Part shown: piece by piece, positions 28,824-39,300 of the stretch
Layout: every line of letters starts with the position of its first letter
How positions within the stretch are numbered: the first letter of the stretch is position 1
Origin: Actinomadura sp. K4S16
GTDB taxonomy: Bacteria > Actinomycetota > Actinomycetes > Streptosporangiales > Streptosporangiaceae
Direction: 5' to 3'
NCBI RefSeq assembly: GCF_008327685.1
Contig: NZ_BDDE01000015.1
Coordinates: 124,001-188,000 of the forward strand
Length of the DNA: 64,000 nt
Program-made: the position numbers and the translations under genes
The notes under the pieces: model-generated
Database searches by the model: none
What the model was told of the DNA's origin: nothing
The model's input: the letters and a program-made list of their open reading frames with translations, nothing else

Positions 28824-28853
28824 AAAAGCTTAAGAGTTAGCTTTTTAAAAAGC
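28824..28853. promoter_or_regulatory. Overlapping palindromes between amidohydrolase and MarR gene
   Basis: A perfect 14-bp palindrome GCTTTTTAAAAAGC (28840-28853) overlaps an inverted repeat AAAAGCTTAA (28824-28833) / TTAGCTTTT (28837-28845). This is strikingly AT-rich for this genome and fills the divergent promoter region, as expected for an autoregulatory MarR operator. Confidence 0.7.
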
Positions 28854-28880
28854 AACAAGCTGAGCGAGTACGCTCGGGGC

Positions 28881-29444
28881 GTGCAGGACGAGAGCGTGCG
28901 CGGGGACGAGACCGGGTCCCGCCGGGACGAGTTCGACACCCGCAGGGATGAGATCGACACCGTGGCCGACGCGTGGCGGCGGGACGGGCTGTCCGAGCCG
29001 CTCATCGCGATGCTGGAGCTGAGCAAGCGCGCCGGGCGCGTCGCCATGCTGGTGCAGCAGGCTCTCCGCGGCCCGCTCGCCGAACTCGGCCTCACCTACG
29101 CCGAGTTCGAGGTGCTGACCGTGCTGCGCCGGGAGGGCGAACCCTACCGGCTCCGGCCGAGCGAGCTCACGCGGTCGGCGTTCCTCACTTCGGGCGGCAC
29201 GAGCAACGTCCTGCAGCGGCTGCAGAAGGCCGGCTACATCGAGCGCGAGGCCAACGCCGGCGACGCCCGCAGCCGCTTCGTCCAGCTGACGGAGGACGGG
29301 TTGCGCGTCACCGAGCGGGCCCTGGCCGCGTCCGGCGCGGCGCACGAGGAGGTCATGGCCCTGGTGCCGCCGGAGGACGTCCGGGACGCCGCCGACGCGC
29401 TGCGCGAGATCCTGCTCGTCATCGGCCGGCGCCGGTTCCGCTGA
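28881..29444 (+). CDS. MarR-family transcriptional regulator
   Basis: About 187 residues. A charged N-terminal extension (~35 residues) precedes a winged helix domain: LTYAEFEVLTVLRREG, LRPSELTRSAFLTSGGTSNVLQRLQKAGYIEREA, then DARSRFVQLTEDG. The GTG at 28881 is preferred; an in-frame ATG at 28818 would read through the operator region and overlap the divergent start. It presumably represses the amidohydrolase and itself through the palindromes at 28824-28853. Confidence 0.85.
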   Translation: MQDESVRGDETGSRRDEFDTRRDEIDTVADAWRRDGLSEPLIAMLELSKRAGRVAMLVQQALRGPLAELGLTYAEFEVLTVLRREGEPYRLRPSELTRSAFLTSGGTSNVLQRLQKAGYIEREANAGDARSRFVQLTEDGLRVTERALAASGAAHEEVMALVPPEDVRDAADALREILLVIGRRRFR

Positions 29445-29474
29445 GCCCGCCGGGCCGGACCGCGCGCCGGGCGG

Positions 29475-30533
29475 TCACTGCCGCGCGGCCAGCTCCGACA
29501 CCTTCTTCTTGAAGTCGGGCCGCGCCAGCGGGCGGGTCACCCCGACCCAGTTCGCCTTCTTGTACGTCTTGACGCCGATCGCGGGCACGCACGACGAGCA
29601 GCTCGCCACGATCATCTTGCCGCCGCCGATGACCATCCCGACGTGGCCGGGGTTGTCCGGCGACGTCCCGGGGCCGGAGTTGAAGAACACCAGATCGCCC
29701 GGCTGCTCCTTGCCCTTGGGGATCTTCACGCCGAACGGCCACTGCTCGAACGTCGTGCGCGGGAGGTTCAGGCCGACCTGCCGGTACGCGGCCTGGATCA
29801 GGCTGGAGCAGTCGTAGGCGTCCGGCCCGTTCGCCCCGAACACGTACGGCTTGCCGCGCTGCGCCATGGCGAACGCGATGATCGTCTTGACGAGGGCGCT
29901 GACGTTGGCGGGGAGCTGGTTGTCCTCGCAGTTGATCCCGTTGGCCTGGACGACCTTGAACTCGCCGCCGACGTAGCGCTTCGCCCAGTCCAGGACGAGG
30001 TCCACGTAGTCCCACGAGTGGTTGTACTGGAAGATCGCGGTGCGCATCCGGTCCGGGGCGCCGTTGTGCTTGAGGTAGGCCGCGGCCGTCGGGATCGCGT
30101 CCGCCGGGTCGTAGCGGTCCTTCTTGCCGTCCTTGTCGCCGTCCACCGCGAACGCCTTGAACGTCGGCTCCAGGAACTGCATGGGGCCGCCCGCGCCCGC
30201 GTAGTTCTCCCCGCTGGACACGCCCGGCATCGTCGACCTGCCGTGGTCGGTCTCGACCTTGCCGACGCCCGCCAGGACGTTCCAGGGGATGCCGTACTTC
30301 TTTCCCGCCTCCTGGTACAGCTTCAGGTAGTCCGCCGGGACGGCCTTCGCGTCGTTCGCCGCCGCGGGCTGCGCGCCGGCGCCGGCGGTGTCCACGCATC
30401 CGCCGCCGCCGCCGATCCCGCCGCCGAACAGGAACTGGCCCGTGCCGAACAGGATCGGGACGAAGATCAGCGCCACGAACATGATCCCGGCGACCGCGAT
30501 GCCGCCGACGACCAGCAGGATCCGCGTGCTCAT
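29475..30533 (-). CDS. Bifunctional lytic transglycosylase / NlpC-P60 hydrolase of the secretion cluster
   Basis: 352 residues. An N-terminal membrane helix (6-30) is followed by a Gly-rich spacer and a lysozyme-like SLT domain (about 68-170; catalytic Glu in GKVETDHG, then GGPMQFLEPTFKAF and AAAYLKHNG). An NlpC/P60 domain follows (about 215-335; Cys in YDCSSLIQAAYRQ, His in GHVGMVIGGGK). This is the layout of the wall hydrolases in Gram-positive conjugation systems (TcpG/CwlT-like), which open peptidoglycan for the channel. It is the last gene of the operon and overlaps the preceding gene by four bases. Confidence 0.92.
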   Translation of the reverse strand: MSTRILLVVGGIAVAGIMFVALIFVPILFGTGQFLFGGGIGGGGGCVDTAGAGAQPAAANDAKAVPADYLKLYQEAGKKYGIPWNVLAGVGKVETDHGRSTMPGVSSGENYAGAGGPMQFLEPTFKAFAVDGDKDGKKDRYDPADAIPTAAAYLKHNGAPDRMRTAIFQYNHSWDYVDLVLDWAKRYVGGEFKVVQANGINCEDNQLPANVSALVKTIIAFAMAQRGKPYVFGANGPDAYDCSSLIQAAYRQVGLNLPRTTFEQWPFGVKIPKGKEQPGDLVFFNSGPGTSPDNPGHVGMVIGGGKMIVASCSSCVPAIGVKTYKKANWVGVTRPLARPDFKKKVSELAARQ

Positions 30534-31165
30534 CCCGTGTCACCCGCCTGCCCGGCGTCCGCCGGCTCGAACGAGTAGACCTTCATCGAGCCGCCGTTCC
30601 TCGTCACGGTGACCGCGTACTGCTTGCTGTCGCTGCTCGTCCGGCCGTTCTTCGTGACCTGCTGGCGGCCGGTCACCAGGAAGATGATCGAGTTGTTCTC
30701 GATGTCGCGTACCTCGTCGAGGGACGCGGCCCCCTGCGCGACGAACTGCTCCTTGCGGCGCTCCTCCACCATCGCGGGCGTCGCCATCCCCTGGCCGAGG
30801 CGCTGCCCGAGGTCCTCGGTGGCCAGACCGGCGAACTGCGCCACGTAGGCCTGGGGCGTCTCGTCGTAGCGGTACGTCCCGTAGGCGGCGACGAACCGCT
30901 GCGCGAGGTCGGCCGCCGTGGCGAACTCCTGCCGGGAGAACGGCAGCAGCCGGTAGACGTCGAAGTCGTTCGGATTCACGGTGCTGTGGATCCCCGGTGG
31001 CGGCGACGCGGGCGCCGGCGACACCGTGGCGCTCGGGCGCGCCTGCGCCTCGTCGTCGGACTCACCGGAGGGTGCGGCGACCGTCAGGTAGACGCCGACG
31101 GCCGCCAGCAGCACGACGAGACCCGCGAACAGGAGTTTGCGCCGCCGGTCGGTCAGGTTCATCAC
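30530..31165 (-). CDS. Membrane-anchored secretion-cluster protein (VirB8-position, unknown)
   Basis: 211 residues. One N-terminal membrane helix (about 10-30), a Pro/Ser linker, and an extracytoplasmic domain (about 60-205) with FATAADLAQRFVAAYGTYRYDE and a C-terminal beta-rich part. The helix-then-sheet pattern with an N-terminal anchor resembles NTF2-like VirB8/TcpC proteins, but the match is weak. A GTG start overlaps the stop of the VirB6-like gene (GTGA), and its end overlaps the hydrolase gene, so it is tightly coupled to the secretion operon. Confidence 0.7.
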   Translation of the reverse strand: MMNLTDRRRKLLFAGLVVLLAAVGVYLTVAAPSGESDDEAQARPSATVSPAPASPPPGIHSTVNPNDFDVYRLLPFSRQEFATAADLAQRFVAAYGTYRYDETPQAYVAQFAGLATEDLGQRLGQGMATPAMVEERRKEQFVAQGAASLDEVRDIENNSIIFLVTGRQQVTKNGRTSSDSKQYAVTVTRNGGSMKVYSFEPADAGQAGDTG

Positions 31166-33681
31166 TCGTCCCGATCCGCCTCACCGGACCGGCGGTCGGC
31201 CGGACGCAGCCAGAACGGGATCGGCGGGGAGGCGTCGGAGCCGCTCCTGCCCCACAGCGGCGGGGGCTGCCGCCGCCCGCCCGGCTCGGGACGCGAAGAG
31301 CCGCCGCCCGAGCCGCCCGAGCCGCCGGAGCGGCCGCGCTGCCGGGGGACGCCCCCGGACCCGCCGCCGGACCCTCCGCCCGAACCGCCCGAACCACCCG
31401 AACCGCCGCCAGAGCCGCCGTTGCCGCCCCCGGAGAACCAGCCGCCGCCACCGGAGCCGCCCGAACGGCCCGAGCCACCGCCCGAACGCCCGCGACCGCG
31501 GTCAACGGAGCCGGACGAGCGTCCGCCACCGGAGAACCAGCCACCGCCGCCGCCCGAGCCACCGCCAGAACCGCCGGACGATCCACCGCCGCCCGAGCCG
31601 CCGCCCGAGCCGCCGCTGCCGCCACCGCCGGAGACACCGCCGCCGGTTCCGCCCCGCCCCGCCCAGGAGGTCGGGCGGATGGTGCCCTTGCCGGAGCCCG
31701 ACCCGCCTCCGTCTCCCGCGTCGTCGTCGCCCTTGGCGACGACGACGCCGGGCCGGGCGGCGGCCGCCTTGCCGCCGTCCGTACGGCGGTCGCCGAGCGC
31801 GCCCGCCCTGGTCGGCAGGTTCAGCGGGGGAGCACCGCGCTTGGACCGGCCCTGCGCGGTCGCCGCGCCCGCGGCGCCCGCGCCGCGGGGCTTGGCCGCG
31901 AGGACCGGGGCGTCCTCGGGCGACTGCTCCGCGCCCGCGCCGGGCGCCGACTTGTCGGCCGAGTTCATCGCGCCGGCCATCGCGCCGGTCGTCGCGCCGC
32001 CCGTCACTCCGCCGATGATGGCCGCGGCCACAGCCGGGTCCTCCTTGGCCTTGCGGAACATCTGGTAGGCGGCCACCGGCGGTATCGCCTCGGTGCTCTT
32101 GCGGGCCGCCGCGACCGACTTGCCGAATTCCGCCTCGCCCTTCTCCCGGGCCCCGACCGCGGAGTAGCCGACGGCGGAGAACAGGTGCTGGAACGGCTTG
32201 CGGTACACGAACGCCGCGAACGTCACCAGCGCGATCAGCAGCACCTGGAGGCCCCAGGGCAGCGTCTCGCCGAGGATCAGGCTGTACGCCCACAGCAGCA
32301 GCGAGAGCACACCGATGAGCGCGGCCTGCTTCAGCAGCATGGACAGCAGCAGTTCGAGCCAGCGCATGGCGATGACGCGGCCGACACCCGGATGGATACC
32401 GATCCCGAGGAAGATCGGCCCCGCGACGAGGAGCAGCAGGAACGCGATCTTCACGACGATCAGCGCGGTCGAGATGACCAGGATGAGCATGCCCGCGACC
32501 AGGGCCGCGAACAGCGCGATGATCGCCACCCCCAGCCGGTTCTGCCAGTCCTTGCCCTGGAACAGGGCGTAGTTCTCGGGATGGTTGTCCTTGATGTCCT
32601 TCGTGACGTCCTTGTAGGCGTCACTCTTCTTTCCCAGGTCGACCTTGTTCGTCCCGTACGTCTCCGGAAGGTCGACCGCCTGCGACCAGAGCAGCTTGTC
32701 GGCGTTCTGCTTAATGATCTTCGCATTGGGATCGCTGGTGCCGAACTCGCCCTGCAGCCACGGCTTGCAGACCAGCGCCACCCACAGCGCGTTCGCGTTG
32801 CGGGACGTCGCGTCGATGCTCTGCGACGTCGCCGGATCGGGCTTGCCGTTGGGGACGGGAACGCACGTCCCGCCCGTGGTATCGCTCGGCGGCAGCGCGG
32901 CGCTGAAGGCGGCGCTGGTCGCCTCGGAGACCTTCGTCCCGAGCGTGGTGAAGTCGGCGGGCCGCGCGATCAGCCAGACCAGCGCCACCATCGCGGCGAT
33001 CATCCAGACGACGCCCTCGGTGACCTTGCTCGCCCGCCTGCGGACGAGGCCCCACCAGGCGAGCCACATCGCGCCGAGGATGACCACCCACGACCAGTAG
33101 CGGGCGTTGAAGGTCTTGCCGATGTTGATGATGACCCCGTCGACGGTGTCCTTCAGCCAGCTCAGCATCGACTCCGACGCGGCCGCCTGGTAGACGCTGA
33201 TCGTCGTCCGGTCGACCGTCCGGACCACGGTGAACAGGGTGTTCGCGATCGCGTTGCCCATCATCGACATCGCGTCCGAGCAGCCCATGTCGACCGCGTA
33301 CCAGGTCTGCCCGGCGGTGCCGTACCGGTCGTAGTAGGTGAGCCGTTCGACGGGGGTCTTCTGGAGCTTCTCGTCCGGGTAGTCGGGCGGCTTGATCATG
33401 CCGTCCGTCCCGGACCCGTATCGCTCGGGCGAGGGATGATCGGCCGGTCTGCACACGTCGTTCAGCGGATTCGACAGGCCCGGAATCGGAGGGGCCGCGG
33501 ACGCCGGGGACATCGGCCCCACCATGAGCAGCGCCATGATGGTCAGCAGCAGTATCGAGCGGCGGGTGCGCGGCCGCCGGCGGCGGATGGTACGACGGCG
33601 GGACCGGCCTAGGGCCTTGCGGTCGAGTCCTTCGCCGGGCGAGCGCTGCAGGCGCGCCGTCCCGTTGCGGGAACCCCTCAT
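31162..33681 (-). CDS. VirB6/TrbL-like polytopic channel protein with Gly/Ser-rich tail
   Basis: 839 residues. A basic N-terminus and a signal-like helix (about 40-60) precede an extracytoplasmic loop. Clusters of membrane helices follow at about 185-245 and 385-510 (LGVAIIALFAALVAGMLIL, IAFLLLLVAGPIFLGIG, LLLWAYSLILG). The C-terminal ~190 residues are a low-complexity Gly/Ser tract, with scattered Arg, ending near the stop. This is the usual shape of the actinobacterial TrbL/VirB6 membrane component. The ATG at 33681 has AGGAGG upstream and overlaps the VirB4-like stop by four bases. Confidence 0.85.
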   Translation of the reverse strand: MRGSRNGTARLQRSPGEGLDRKALGRSRRRTIRRRRPRTRRSILLLTIMALLMVGPMSPASAAPPIPGLSNPLNDVCRPADHPSPERYGSGTDGMIKPPDYPDEKLQKTPVERLTYYDRYGTAGQTWYAVDMGCSDAMSMMGNAIANTLFTVVRTVDRTTISVYQAAASESMLSWLKDTVDGVIINIGKTFNARYWSWVVILGAMWLAWWGLVRRRASKVTEGVVWMIAAMVALVWLIARPADFTTLGTKVSEATSAAFSAALPPSDTTGGTCVPVPNGKPDPATSQSIDATSRNANALWVALVCKPWLQGEFGTSDPNAKIIKQNADKLLWSQAVDLPETYGTNKVDLGKKSDAYKDVTKDIKDNHPENYALFQGKDWQNRLGVAIIALFAALVAGMLILVISTALIVVKIAFLLLLVAGPIFLGIGIHPGVGRVIAMRWLELLLSMLLKQAALIGVLSLLLWAYSLILGETLPWGLQVLLIALVTFAAFVYRKPFQHLFSAVGYSAVGAREKGEAEFGKSVAAARKSTEAIPPVAAYQMFRKAKEDPAVAAAIIGGVTGGATTGAMAGAMNSADKSAPGAGAEQSPEDAPVLAAKPRGAGAAGAATAQGRSKRGAPPLNLPTRAGALGDRRTDGGKAAAARPGVVVAKGDDDAGDGGGSGSGKGTIRPTSWAGRGGTGGGVSGGGGSGGSGGGSGGGGSSGGSGGGSGGGGGWFSGGGRSSGSVDRGRGRSGGGSGRSGGSGGGGWFSGGGNGGSGGGSGGSGGSGGGSGGGSGGVPRQRGRSGGSGGSGGGSSRPEPGGRRQPPPLWGRSGSDASPPIPFWLRPADRRSGEADRDE
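31300..31690 (-). repeat. Gly/Ser-rich low-complexity coding tract
   Basis: GGS/GGG codons repeat almost without interruption across ~130 codons of the VirB6-like gene, broken by short charged inserts such as RSSGSVDRGRGRSG. The DNA is prone to slippage, and the encoded tail is disordered. Confidence 0.8.
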
Positions 33682-36167
33682 CGGGAGACCTCCTCGACCT
33701 CGGCCCCCGCGACGGTCAGTTCGGACGTGCCCGGACGGGACCGGGTCGGGTTGGTGTCCAGCCAACGCTGCAGTTCCTCGGAGATCAGGTCGACGCCGAT
33801 GCGCCCCGCTCGGCCGTCGAGGTCACGGAAGATGCATTCGCCGTTGCCGAGGTTGCGCAGCACGGCCTTGTGCTCGTCGGACGTCTCGACCCCGAGTAGG
33901 GACATGACGTTGCCGACCTCGACCCGCTCGGTGGAGCGGAACGAGAACACCGAAGACAGGCAGTTCGTCACCTGTTCGTTCAGCAGGTCGCCCGCGTTCT
34001 GGGAGACCAGGATCAGCGCGGTGTTGCGGGAGCGTCCCATGCGCGACACCTCGGGCACGAGCTTGGCGCCCTCCGGCGTCGAGGTGATCGCCCACGCCTC
34101 GTCCAGGAAGATGGCCTTCGGCAGCCGCCGGTCGAGGCCGTGCATCAGCCGCCGCGCGAACTGCGACACCAGGTACATCAGCGCGACCGACAGCCGCTGC
34201 TCGTAGGAGTAGTCCTCCCGCGGGATCGTGACGTCCGGGAGGGTGAGCCCGCCGAGCGTGAACACGGTCGTCCAGCCGGCGGTGTCGATGCGCTCGCCGC
34301 CGGACGGGTCGAAGCACAGCCGCGCGAGCCGCATCTCCGACATCGAGCGGAGCACCGCGCCGAGGTTCTTGGACGCCGGGTCGTCGGCGCCTTCCAGGTA
34401 GTCGACGACGCGGCCGAGCGAAGGCCGCTCGGCGTTGGCGACCGCGCCGACCGCCTGGATCATCGCGGACTCGCGCTCCTCCGACATGCGTGGGAGCAGC
34501 AGCCGCAGCGTCTCGGTCGCCATCATCTTCTTGGTGGCGAGGTCGTCGCCGAAGGAGAACGGGTCGAGCAGCCCGGGCGCCGCCGAGCCGAGCGGCAGGA
34601 TGCGCGCCTTCCTGCCGCGCGCCTTGAGCAGCTCCACGAGCGACTCGGCGTCGCCCTTCGGGTCGATCGCCGCGACGGTGACGCCGCGCAGCGACATCTG
34701 GTAGATCAGCAGCAGCGCGAGCGTGGTCTTGCCGCCGCCGGGCTCACCGGTGATCGCGACGGCCGTCGGGCGGTTGCGGGCCGCCGCGACGAGCGGGTCG
34801 AAGTGCACGATGGCCCGGGCACGGCCGAGCGTCTCGCCGATGTACGGGCCGACCCAGCCCTCGCCCTCGTCGTCGGTTCGGTCGCCGAGGTCGACGGTCG
34901 CGACCGGCATCCCGCCCGCGATGGTGCGCAGCGGCTGGCGCTGCGCGTAGGCGTTCAGCCGGATCTGGTCGCCGGGCAGCGACTCCAGGAACAGCGAGAA
35001 CTGGTCGCCGGTCGAGTTGACGACGTCGATGCCGATGTCGCGGTAGTGCTCGACGACGGCGTCCACGCGCTGCGCGAGCAGGTCCTCGGTCGGCGCGGAC
35101 ACGATCAGCCGGTGCCACCCGTACACGAACGGCAGCCGCTCCTTGGTGATGCCGTGCTCCAGCATCCGGGCCGCGTCGATCTGCTCGGCGAGCGCGATCG
35201 GCGCCTCCGCGCCCGCCTCCCGGATGTGCTGGTCCATGTCGCGGGCGTGCGCGAGCTTGCGCGAGACGTCCTTGGACGCCTTCGCCGGCGGGACCAGCTT
35301 CATCCGCGCGCTGATCTCGACGGGGAACGGGAGCGCGTCGGCATAGTGGAACCAGGGCTCGCCGTCCGGGAACGGCATCATGTCGGGGAACCGCGCGAAC
35401 GACAGGTAGGCGACGTAGGAGGCGGCGGTGGCGCCGCCGCCCGCGCCGGTGAAGTTCGGCTGCTCGATCCGCAGGTACGAGCGCCCGTTGTGGATGGCGC
35501 CCTCCACCAGCGACTCGATCTCGCCCTTGCCCCACGTCCTGCGCGGGACGGCGGACGGCGGCGGGTCGGCCAGCGAGCCCGTCACCGCGTGCTGGAACAG
35601 CCACGCCACCTCGGTGGAGGTGGCGTGCCTCGCGTACAGGGCGGACCCGCCGAGCGCGCGGCCGATCCGCTCGGCCTGCTCCGTCCAGCGCGCGATCTCC
35701 TTCTTGTCGACCGCGTCGTCGTGCACGCCGAGGACGTTCTCGCTGCGCTTGTAGGCCTTGAGGAGCTGCGACAGGACGCCGCCCGACAGCTGTGCGCCCA
35801 TGCCGCGCGGGCCGAGCCGCACCCCGAGGTAGACCTCCTTGGTCCAGAAGTCCTTGGCCCACACGTGGGCATAGGTCTCCTCCAGGTACTCCCGCCACCC
35901 GGGACCGCCGTCGGACGTCCGGTCCAGGGCCAGCGCCCACTCCGCCGCCGGATACGTCCGGTGCGCGATCCGCAGGTGGACCTCGGCGTCCTGCATGCGG
36001 ATGCCGGCGAGCGCGATGGTGATGTTGGTGGCGAGCGCCTCGCGCTCCTCACCGGTCGTGAACTCGTAGGACACCGTGGGCAGCCGGAAGTACGCCCAGG
36101 CGGCGCTGTCGGTCAGCAGGACGCGGTCGTCGAAGTACCGCACGGCCAGTCGGCTCGACTTGCTCAT
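33678..36167 (-). CDS. VirB4/TraE-type secretion ATPase
   Basis: 829 residues. The N-terminal ~440 residues form the VirB4-type platform domain. AVAITGEPGGGKTTLALLL is Walker A (about 470-485) and KAIFLDEAWAIT is Walker B (about 685), with LILVSQNAGDL and a distal arginine region completing the RecA-like motor. The length is typical of Gram-positive VirB4/ConE/TcpF proteins that energise conjugative channels. The ATG at 36167 has GGGAGG upstream. A 166-base gap separates it from the preceding TcpE/ParA fusion gene. The DNA-targeting VirD4 coupling ATPase expected beside it is absent from the window. Confidence 0.92.
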   Translation of the reverse strand: MSKSSRLAVRYFDDRVLLTDSAAWAYFRLPTVSYEFTTGEEREALATNITIALAGIRMQDAEVHLRIAHRTYPAAEWALALDRTSDGGPGWREYLEETYAHVWAKDFWTKEVYLGVRLGPRGMGAQLSGGVLSQLLKAYKRSENVLGVHDDAVDKKEIARWTEQAERIGRALGGSALYARHATSTEVAWLFQHAVTGSLADPPPSAVPRRTWGKGEIESLVEGAIHNGRSYLRIEQPNFTGAGGGATAASYVAYLSFARFPDMMPFPDGEPWFHYADALPFPVEISARMKLVPPAKASKDVSRKLAHARDMDQHIREAGAEAPIALAEQIDAARMLEHGITKERLPFVYGWHRLIVSAPTEDLLAQRVDAVVEHYRDIGIDVVNSTGDQFSLFLESLPGDQIRLNAYAQRQPLRTIAGGMPVATVDLGDRTDDEGEGWVGPYIGETLGRARAIVHFDPLVAAARNRPTAVAITGEPGGGKTTLALLLIYQMSLRGVTVAAIDPKGDAESLVELLKARGRKARILPLGSAAPGLLDPFSFGDDLATKKMMATETLRLLLPRMSEERESAMIQAVGAVANAERPSLGRVVDYLEGADDPASKNLGAVLRSMSEMRLARLCFDPSGGERIDTAGWTTVFTLGGLTLPDVTIPREDYSYEQRLSVALMYLVSQFARRLMHGLDRRLPKAIFLDEAWAITSTPEGAKLVPEVSRMGRSRNTALILVSQNAGDLLNEQVTNCLSSVFSFRSTERVEVGNVMSLLGVETSDEHKAVLRNLGNGECIFRDLDGRAGRIGVDLISEELQRWLDTNPTRSRPGTSELTVAGAEVEEVSR

Positions 36168-36333
36168 GCCGTCCTCCCGACGCCGGTTCCGATCAACGAT
36201 TCTCTCCTCGCGCGGGCGGCCGCACAGGGCTGCCCGGGAGAGTGTTCGCAATCCGGACGGTCATGAACGTCAGGCGGGTCCGCCAGCAATGCCCGGTTCA
36301 CTACGGTCTCCGCTCGATGCCCGCGAGGGGCGC

Positions 36334-39300
36334 TCATCGGGTGGCCTCCTGCTCCTGCTGAAGCTCCTGGTAACGCTCGGGCATGACGGTGAAGCCGCCG
36401 GCCACGACGCCGGCGAGGGCAAGATAGGCACGCCGCGTCGGCGTGCGCAACGACTTCAGCTCGTTGCGCGGCGCGCGGTCCATGCTCAGGTGATCGTCCC
36501 ATGGAATGCGCACCAGGGCCCGGCAGCGCCCGCGCGCCACGGCCTCGGCCTGCTCGACGTCGTCCATGCTGCGGCGGCTCACCCCGTTGATGACCGTCAC
36601 CGCGCGGGACCGCAGCTCCTCGTAACCGTGGCCGTCCAGCCACTCGAACGTCATCGCGACGGCCCGGGGCGCGTCGGCGCTCGCCGGCGCGACGAGGACG
36701 ATCTGGTCGGCGTACGGCAGGACGCGCGCGACCACGGCGGCGGCCGCGTCGAGCAGCGTCACCGAGTAGAACTTGTCGAGCGTGCGGATCGCGAGCGCGT
36801 AGTCGCGGTCGTCGAGCGCCTGCAGCGGGTTCTTTCCCGCCGCGATGACGTCGAGCCCGGACTTGGCCTGCGAGGTGTACCGGCGCATCGCGGTGAGGCT
36901 GGACACCTGGTCGGCGCGCGTGATGAGACCGGTCAGCGTCTCGTTCGTGTCGCTGCGGGTGCGCCGCGCGAGCGCGCCCGGCCCGGGGTTCACGTCGATC
37001 GCGACGACCGGCTCGCCGTTGTGCTGCGCGAACGTGTGCCCCAGCATCAGCGCGGTGACGGTCTGCCCCGCCCCGCCGGTGCACCCCAGCACGACGACGT
37101 GCCGCGTCCCGTGGAACGGCTGCTGGATCCGCTGCTGGTAGTCGGCGTCGACCTCGCCGTGCCCGCCGCCGACCGCGTGGATGAGCCGCCGCAGCCCGCC
37201 GGAGGTCACCTCGTGCTCGGGACCGGGCGGGGTGATCGCCGGACCCGACGGCGGGGGCGCCGGGGGCGGCGGCAGGGGCCGCGGCCGGACGGGCGAGGCG
37301 GGCTGCGACCGGACCTCCCGCGGCGGCGCCTCCTCCTCCACCGGACGCGGCGGCTCCGCGACCGCCGGAGGCTCGGCCGGCGGGGGCTCCGGCGCGTCCG
37401 GGCGGCCGAGGCCGCCGGGGACCGCGGGCCGCTGCGGCTTGGACAGCCCCTGGGACCAGGGCCTGGGCGGCTCCCGCAGCACCCCGGGCTGCTCCGGCGG
37501 CGAGGCGGGCCGCACCATGGGCACCTGCTGGTGCGGCGCGGGCGGCGCACCAGCCTGCTCCGCCGCGGCGGCGGGCGCCTCCGGCCGCTGCCCCGACCAT
37601 CCAGGACGCCGCTCCGGCGGCACGGGCGGACCCCCAGCCGCGCCGCCACGCTCCGCTTCGGCACCCGCCTCCTCGGTGCCCGACCGCGCAGCGGGCTGCT
37701 CGGGCCGCGCGGCGGGACGCCCCGACCACATGACGGGTTGCTCCGGCCGCAGCACAGGCCGCCCCGAAGGCGCGTGAGGCGCCGGCGACTCCGCACCGCC
37801 CCCCTCCGAGTCAGCGGCCCGCTCCGCCGCGGCGGGCGACTCCGCCTGCGCCGCCGGGCGCTCCGGCCGCGTCACAGGCGACGCGGGACGCGGAGTGTCC
37901 TGCGCGGACGGCGAGGACTCCCCCGCTCGTGCCGCTTCCGGCTCCGGCGTGGCAGGCGACTCCGCTTCTGCGGCGGGCCGCTCCGTCGGCATGGGCGGCT
38001 GCGCCGACCGCGCCCGCGCGGCTTCCTGCTCCGACGCGGTGGGCGACTCGGCCTGGGCCGCCGGGTGCTCCGGCCGCGTCACATGCTGCGCAGGCGAGGC
38101 GGAAGGCTGCGCCAAGCGCGCGGCGTCCTGTGCGGACGGCGACGAGTTCTCCGACCGGGCGGCTTCCTGCTCTGGCTTGGCGGGCGAGTCTGCCTGGGGT
38201 GCTGGGTCTTCCGGCTGCGTCACGTGTTGCGTGGGCGACGCGGGGCGCGGGGTGTCCTGGGTGGACGGCGACGAGTCCTCCGGCCGTGCGGGCTCCTGTT
38301 CCGGGGTGGCGGGCGGGGTCGTGTGGGCGGTGGCGTGCCTTGGGGGTTGTGCCGGGCTGGGGTTTTGGGCGCCGAAGGCTCCGGGGACCATCGGGATGTC
38401 GGGGCGGGTGGGGGTGGGGCGCTGGGGGGCGGGTGTTCCCTGGGCCCGGATCCGGGTTCCGGCGACCTTCTTGTCGCCGGGCTCGCCGTTGAACGCCCGC
38501 GGCGCGCGCACGCGCTCGCCCTCCGCGGCGTGCGCCTGCTCGGGCTCGGCGGGCGGCTGCCGCGTGACGCCGTCGCCCGGCTCGGCGGGGCGCACCCACC
38601 GGACGCTCGGCGCCGCGGGTTCGGGGGCGTTCGCGATCTCCTCGGCGGCCTGGCGGGCGTCGGCGCGCGGCAGCTGGGGGACGTCGGGCCTGGTGTCGCC
38701 GGCCGGGACGGCCTGCCAGAACTCGGCCGGTTCGCCTGGACGGCGGACGCCGGAGGCCAGGGCGCGCTTGCCGGAGCCCGGGGGCGGGCCGGGTGGGGGC
38801 ACCTCCAGCCGCGGCGTCGCCGGGGGGCGCTCGACGTCGGCGGCGAACGGGAGGACGTCGTCCTCGTGCGCGATGTCGCGGGTGGTGCGGCGCCAGGCCT
38901 TGGGCGGGACGGCGGGGCCGGGGGCGGCGGGCTCGGGCTCGGCGGGACGGGGCACGGAGGGCTCGGGGGCGGAGAACTGGGCGGCGGGGAGCTGGGCGGC
39001 GGGGACGGCCTCGCGCTGGGCCGCGTACTCGACCAGGGACGGGGGCGCGGCGGCGGCCGCGGGGCGCGGGACCTGGACCGGGACCGGGGTCGCGGCGGGG
39101 GCCGCGGCGGGCTCCGGCTCGGCGGCGCGGCGGCGGCCGCGGCGGCGGGACTTGATCGCGGCACGTTCCATCGCGGCCGCGGGGACCGGGGCGCCGGCGC
39201 GGCGCCAGACGCGGGCCACGATGACGACCTCGCGGGGCTCCTGGATGGGGGTCAGGCGGCACCAGGTGCGGGGCTCGGCGAGGTAGCGGCCCTGGGAGAG

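Noticed and set aside
31300-31690. Collagen-like or PE_PGRS-like secreted protein
   Set aside because: The Gly/Ser tract is the tail of a multi-spanning VirB6-like membrane protein, not a separate gene.
36164-37729. Alternative minus-strand frame inside the TcpE/ParA gene
   Set aside because: Low-complexity Arg/Ala/Gly translation; the ParA-like domain is read in the other frame.
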